64,000 nucleotides of DNA from Candidatus Endomicrobiellum devescovinae (GTDB lineage: Bacteria > Elusimicrobiota > Endomicrobiia > Endomicrobiales > Endomicrobiaceae), in assembly GCA_031267795.1 (NCBI GenBank), contig JAIRYK010000020.1:1-64000 (forward strand), given 5' to 3'. Of the stretch, positions 61,348 through 64,000 are shown piece by piece (position 1 is the first letter of the stretch; each line of letters starts with the position of its first letter). The notes under the pieces are model-generated. The model did no database searches. It was not told the DNA's origin and saw nothing but the letters and a program-made list of their open reading frames with translations. Position numbers and translations under genes: made by a program.

Positions 61348-62146
61348 CATTTGAAGAAAAATCCTGCTGTCATATCAAGATAATTTTCTGACTTATAATT
61401 TGGATATTTCTTTTTCATAATTTGTTTAAATTCTTCTGAGATGTTGCCTTTGCAGCTGTCTTTTTCAGATCTTCAAGATAATCTATTTTTGTTTTAAGAT
61501 TATTGCTGTTTTCTGGCACGTTGTGTGAAGATAAGACTAAATCATACCCTTTTTTAAGATAATTCTTTAATTGTTTTATTAAAATGTCCGCATTGACTTT
61601 GCCTTCAACTATTGAATGCGAATCATGGCTGAGCATATGGATATATATTGAATTAATCTCGGGGAGTTCAATATCAAAAGCGTCTTCAGTTTCTTTTATT
61701 TCCATTACAATTCCCGCAATATTAACAATTCCAGGTTTAATATAATCACTAATATTATTTATTTTATCGTCAAATTTTTCTCCAAACGCTAATTTAAAGT
61801 TTTTTGTAAGTTCTTTTGCTTTGCCTTTATGTGCAAAATTATACGCTTTTTCCGTAGAGAATATTTTTGTTTCCGGCACTAAATTTTCTCCGCCAGCCAT
61901 GTGATATGAAAGAAGTATTCCTTCAACATTAACTTTTGTAGAACAAACATATTGATTAAATTCTTTAACATTTTCCGTAAAGCCCATAGATTCAATAATA
62001 ATACCTCTTCCTTCTTTTTCAAGCAAAAATACTTCTTCATTTAAGGGATTATTTGTCTGGTAAGCATGAAGTTTACATTTGTCAAAATTATAAACTTGTA
62101 CAGTTCCTTTTTGTAATGTTGTTGTTTTAAAATTGATTTTTTTCAT
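61348..62146 (-). pseudogene. Metallo-beta-lactamase-fold hydrolase gene with a C-terminal frameshift
   Basis: The 243-residue open part (61415-62146) has the fold's strand pattern, with LLSYHMAGGENL, SHDSHSIVEG and VLSSHNVPE in place of clear zinc ligands. Near 61435 the sequence shifts frame. The other frame continues ISEEFKQIMKKKYPNYK and ends ENYLDMTAGFFFK at 61348, the usual tail of this family. Loss of the tail may inactivate it. It is divergent from an HxlR regulator 135 bp away that may control it. Confidence 0.65.
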
Positions 62147-62281
62147 AACAAACCTCCTTTAATTATAAACTTTTTGCTTTTTCACTTATATGAATGTATA
62201 ATAGGTTTATATTATACTTTTGTAAAGTAGGTACAAAATTGTTATATAAGTACCTTTTAGTAACTAATAAAAGGAGTACAA

Positions 62282-62614
62282 ATGAAAAAAAGACAAGATT
62301 TGTTATTTTGTCCTATGAAAGCCGCAGTACAAATTATAGGCAATAAGTGGAAAATGTTAATTTTATGGAACATTATTAAAGATAAAAACCGCTTTGGAGA
62401 AATTAGAAAAACAATAGGAACTATAAGCCAAAAAGTATTAACTCAAAATCTGCGCATGCTTGAAAAAGATAAAATTATATCTCGTAAAGTTTACGCTGAA
62501 GTTCCTCCAAGAGTTGAATACACATTAACTAAACTAGGCAGCACCTTAAAACCTGTCATAGAATCTATGGTAGCTTGGGGAGAAAAATACTGCAATAATA
62601 AACATAATAAATAA
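62282..62614 (+). CDS. HxlR-family winged-helix regulator
   Basis: The 110-residue protein is a typical HxlR: an N-terminal cysteine in LLFCPMKAAVQIIGNKWK, a winged helix with FGEIRKTIGTISQKVLTQNLRML, and VEYTLTKLG in the wing. The cysteine matches the redox or electrophile-sensing one of YodB/HypR-type members. An AAGGAG ribosome site precedes the ATG. The divergent hydrolase gene is the likely target. Confidence 0.9.
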   Translation: MKKRQDLLFCPMKAAVQIIGNKWKMLILWNIIKDKNRFGEIRKTIGTISQKVLTQNLRMLEKDKIISRKVYAEVPPRVEYTLTKLGSTLKPVIESMVAWGEKYCNNKHNK

Positions 62615-62992
62615 ATATTTCCTTGATCGCTGTGCGAGGTTTGGGCATTGATAGACAAGGCGGTAATAAATACGAAATAGAAATTACAAAAATAATACAG
62701 CTTATTATTTTACATCCTCTTGGAAGAGGGATTTAAGTTGCATCATAAAATCAAGCAAAACTAAATATTTTACTCTAGACTTTGGAACGAAACTTTTGTA
62801 AACTCTCACCATATTCAAGGGGCAGAATAAAAGTTATACATCTTCCTACAATAAAATCCTAAAATATTTGAGAAATTTGTAATTATATATCTACATTTTT
62901 TTTACATTTATTGATTAAGTACCTTAAAACTTTGTATAGAATAATTATGATAATGTTATATACTGGTAGTTAAAAGCTCCTTTTCTTAAGTC
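62615..62992. other. Intergenic stretch with a short coding-like scrap
   Basis: No complete gene is visible. A scrap around 62650-62737 reads LGIDRQGGNKYEIEITKII and then stops, which may be a gene remnant. The rest is AT-rich and probably carries the promoter of the transporter gene. Confidence 0.35.
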
Positions 62993-63079
62993 TTGCCTCC
63001 AATATTGGAAACCGCAAGCATCACGACAGCTGTAAGGCAATAGCAATATCTCGTAATAACAACAAAATCTATATTGGAG
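62993..63079 (+). promoter_or_regulatory. Structured leader with possible anti-ribosome-site pairing
   Basis: TTGCCT (62993-62998) can pair with AGGCAA (63035-63040). Alternatively CTCCAATAT (62997-63005) is perfectly complementary to ATATTGGAG (63071-63079), which includes the ribosome site of the transporter. The two pairings share bases 62997-62998 and exclude each other, as in a switch. No known riboswitch class is recognised. Confidence 0.4.
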
Positions 63080-63088
63080 AGGATTGGA

Positions 63089-64000
63089 ATGAGCACTAAG
63101 GATTCTTTTTCGTCTAAATGGGGTTTAATCTTTGCTGCTGCTAGTACTGCAATTGGCTTAGGAAATATGTGGCTTTTCCCATATCGTGTTGGGGAGAGGG
63201 GAGGAGCTGCATTTGTAATTCCTTACGTTGTATGCGCAATTGCTTTAGGGCTTATTGCTCTAATCGGTGAAGTATCCATTGGAAGACTTACCGGTGGTGG
63301 ACCTGCAACAGCTTTTCAGAAAGTTTTACAATTACGTAATAAAAAAACAGCTCCCGGCGAAGCTTTTGGTTGGGTATGTGTTACTGTTGCCCTTATGCAA
63401 GCTGTAGGTTATACATTGGTATTTTCTTGGGTTATACGCTTTACTTTAGGCTCTTTAACAGGGTCAGCTTTCAGTGCGGTTAACAGCAATCAATATTATG
63501 CTGCTATATCGGGCAATGAACATGTTCTCTTTTGGATGATTGTAACTTTGCTTACAACTGCAATAACTTTGGCAGGCGGTATCAGAAATGGTATAGAAAA
63601 ATGTTGCGCTATAATGCTTCCTGCAATTTTTATTCTTATCATAGTATTAGCAATAAGAGTAGCTTTCTTACCGAATGTAGCTGTAGGATACAAATATTTG
63701 TTTACACCAGATTGGAATTATCTTTTTGATGTGAGAACTTGGATGGTAGCTTTGGGACAAGTCTTTTATTCTTTGTCTTTAAGAGGCTCCACAATGGTTA
63801 CGTACGGTTCTTATACAAAAAAGACCAGCGATATAGTTTCTTCTGCAAAATACATTGTTTTTGCAGATACATTCATTTCTATTTTAGCGACATTTATGAT
63901 TATACCTGCAGTATTTGCTTTTGGAAAAGATTTAAATAGCGGTCCTGCGCTTTTGTTTATAACTTTGCCTGAAATATTTAAATCTATCCCTTTTGGGCAG
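63089..64000 (+). CDS. Sodium-dependent transporter, NSS/SNF family (partial)
   Basis: This is the first 304 residues of a neurotransmitter:sodium symporter-like protein, cut by the window end. The first helix has SKWGLIFAAASTAIGLGNMWLFPY with the unwound Na+/substrate site, followed by GERGGAAFVIPY where most members have NGGGAF. Several further helices follow (for example VTLLTTAITLAGGI). Members import amino acids or related solutes with Na+. The ATG follows GGAGAGG, and a structured leader precedes it. Confidence 0.92.
   Translation, partial: MSTKDSFSSKWGLIFAAASTAIGLGNMWLFPYRVGERGGAAFVIPYVVCAIALGLIALIGEVSIGRLTGGGPATAFQKVLQLRNKKTAPGEAFGWVCVTVALMQAVGYTLVFSWVIRFTLGSLTGSAFSAVNSNQYYAAISGNEHVLFWMIVTLLTTAITLAGGIRNGIEKCCAIMLPAIFILIIVLAIRVAFLPNVAVGYKYLFTPDWNYLFDVRTWMVALGQVFYSLSLRGSTMVTYGSYTKKTSDIVSSAKYIVFADTFISILATFMIIPAVFAFGKDLNSGPALLFITLPEIFKSIPFGQ

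Noticed and set aside
1-64000. CRISPR array
   Set aside because: I looked for regularly spaced repeats of 24-40 bp and found none. The dispersed repeats are far apart and irregular, and no cas genes are present.

Overview
The window is a low-GC, AT-rich bacterial chromosome segment from a diderm organism. It encodes Kdo transferase and heptosyltransferases, SecDF, outer-membrane beta-barrel proteins and lipoproteins. Glycolysis uses a long PPi-dependent phosphofructokinase. Many accessory genes are visibly broken by single frameshifts or nonsense codons, and many short signal-peptide proteins sit alone between housekeeping genes. This mix suggests a host-associated Elusimicrobiota of the Endomicrobium type (termite-gut flagellate symbionts). 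That assignment is inference from gene content and composition, not from a database match.

Layout. 1-4.7 kb: the parA and parB partition genes are split apart by about 1.9 kb holding a broken secreted-protein gene and a dead transposase. Each gene keeps its own copy of a promoter-parS module. 4.7-8.1 kb: a radical SAM protein, a Pif1-type helicase and cysK. 8.1-10.1 kb: an accessory patch with an XRE repressor, a probable small RNA, small ORFs, a duplicated fragment of a downstream gene and a dead porin-like gene. 10.2-17.7 kb: gpmA, a short FtsH-like protease, a lipoprotein, then an acetate/acyl module (cupin regulator, acyl-CoA synthetase, phosphotransacetylase, broken amidohydrolase). 18.5-29.3 kb: hydrolases and peptidases, tmk-holB, ricT-metG-tatD and a 3D-domain cell-wall protein. 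29.6-33.2 kb: secreted proteins flanking an ibrA-ibrB pair, plus tRNA-Leu.

33.4-40.7 kb: an FMN riboswitch controlling ribD-ribE-ribBA-ribH, a dead BRO-type gene, nadC, birA and ybaB. 40.7-42 kb: a truncated Fic gene with a striking hairpin at its start, and a frameshifted porin-like gene. 42-55.2 kb: a dense forward block of HD hydrolase, tgt, yajC, a second HD hydrolase, secD, secF, a B12/MetH-activation-like protein, waaA, an acyltransferase-heptosyltransferase fusion, two more heptosyltransferases and PPi-PFK. 56.0-59.5 kb: an island inserted in tRNA-Ser, bounded by an 81-bp near-identical direct repeat. It contains decayed HicB/HicA, RloB/RloA (AbiL-like) defence genes and a phage DUF5675 gene. 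59.6-64 kb: more secreted-protein genes, a broken metallo-beta-lactamase-fold hydrolase divergent from an HxlR regulator, and the start of a Na+-dependent (NSS family) transporter behind a structured leader.

Themes. The core genes form compact, overlapping operons (riboflavin, translation/replication, Sec/LPS). The intergenic gaps hold short secreted proteins, often near copies of a small dispersed repeat and a terminator hairpin. Defence, toxin-antitoxin and phage genes are mostly decayed. IbrAB, the XRE repressor locus and the G10-containing secreted gene still look intact.
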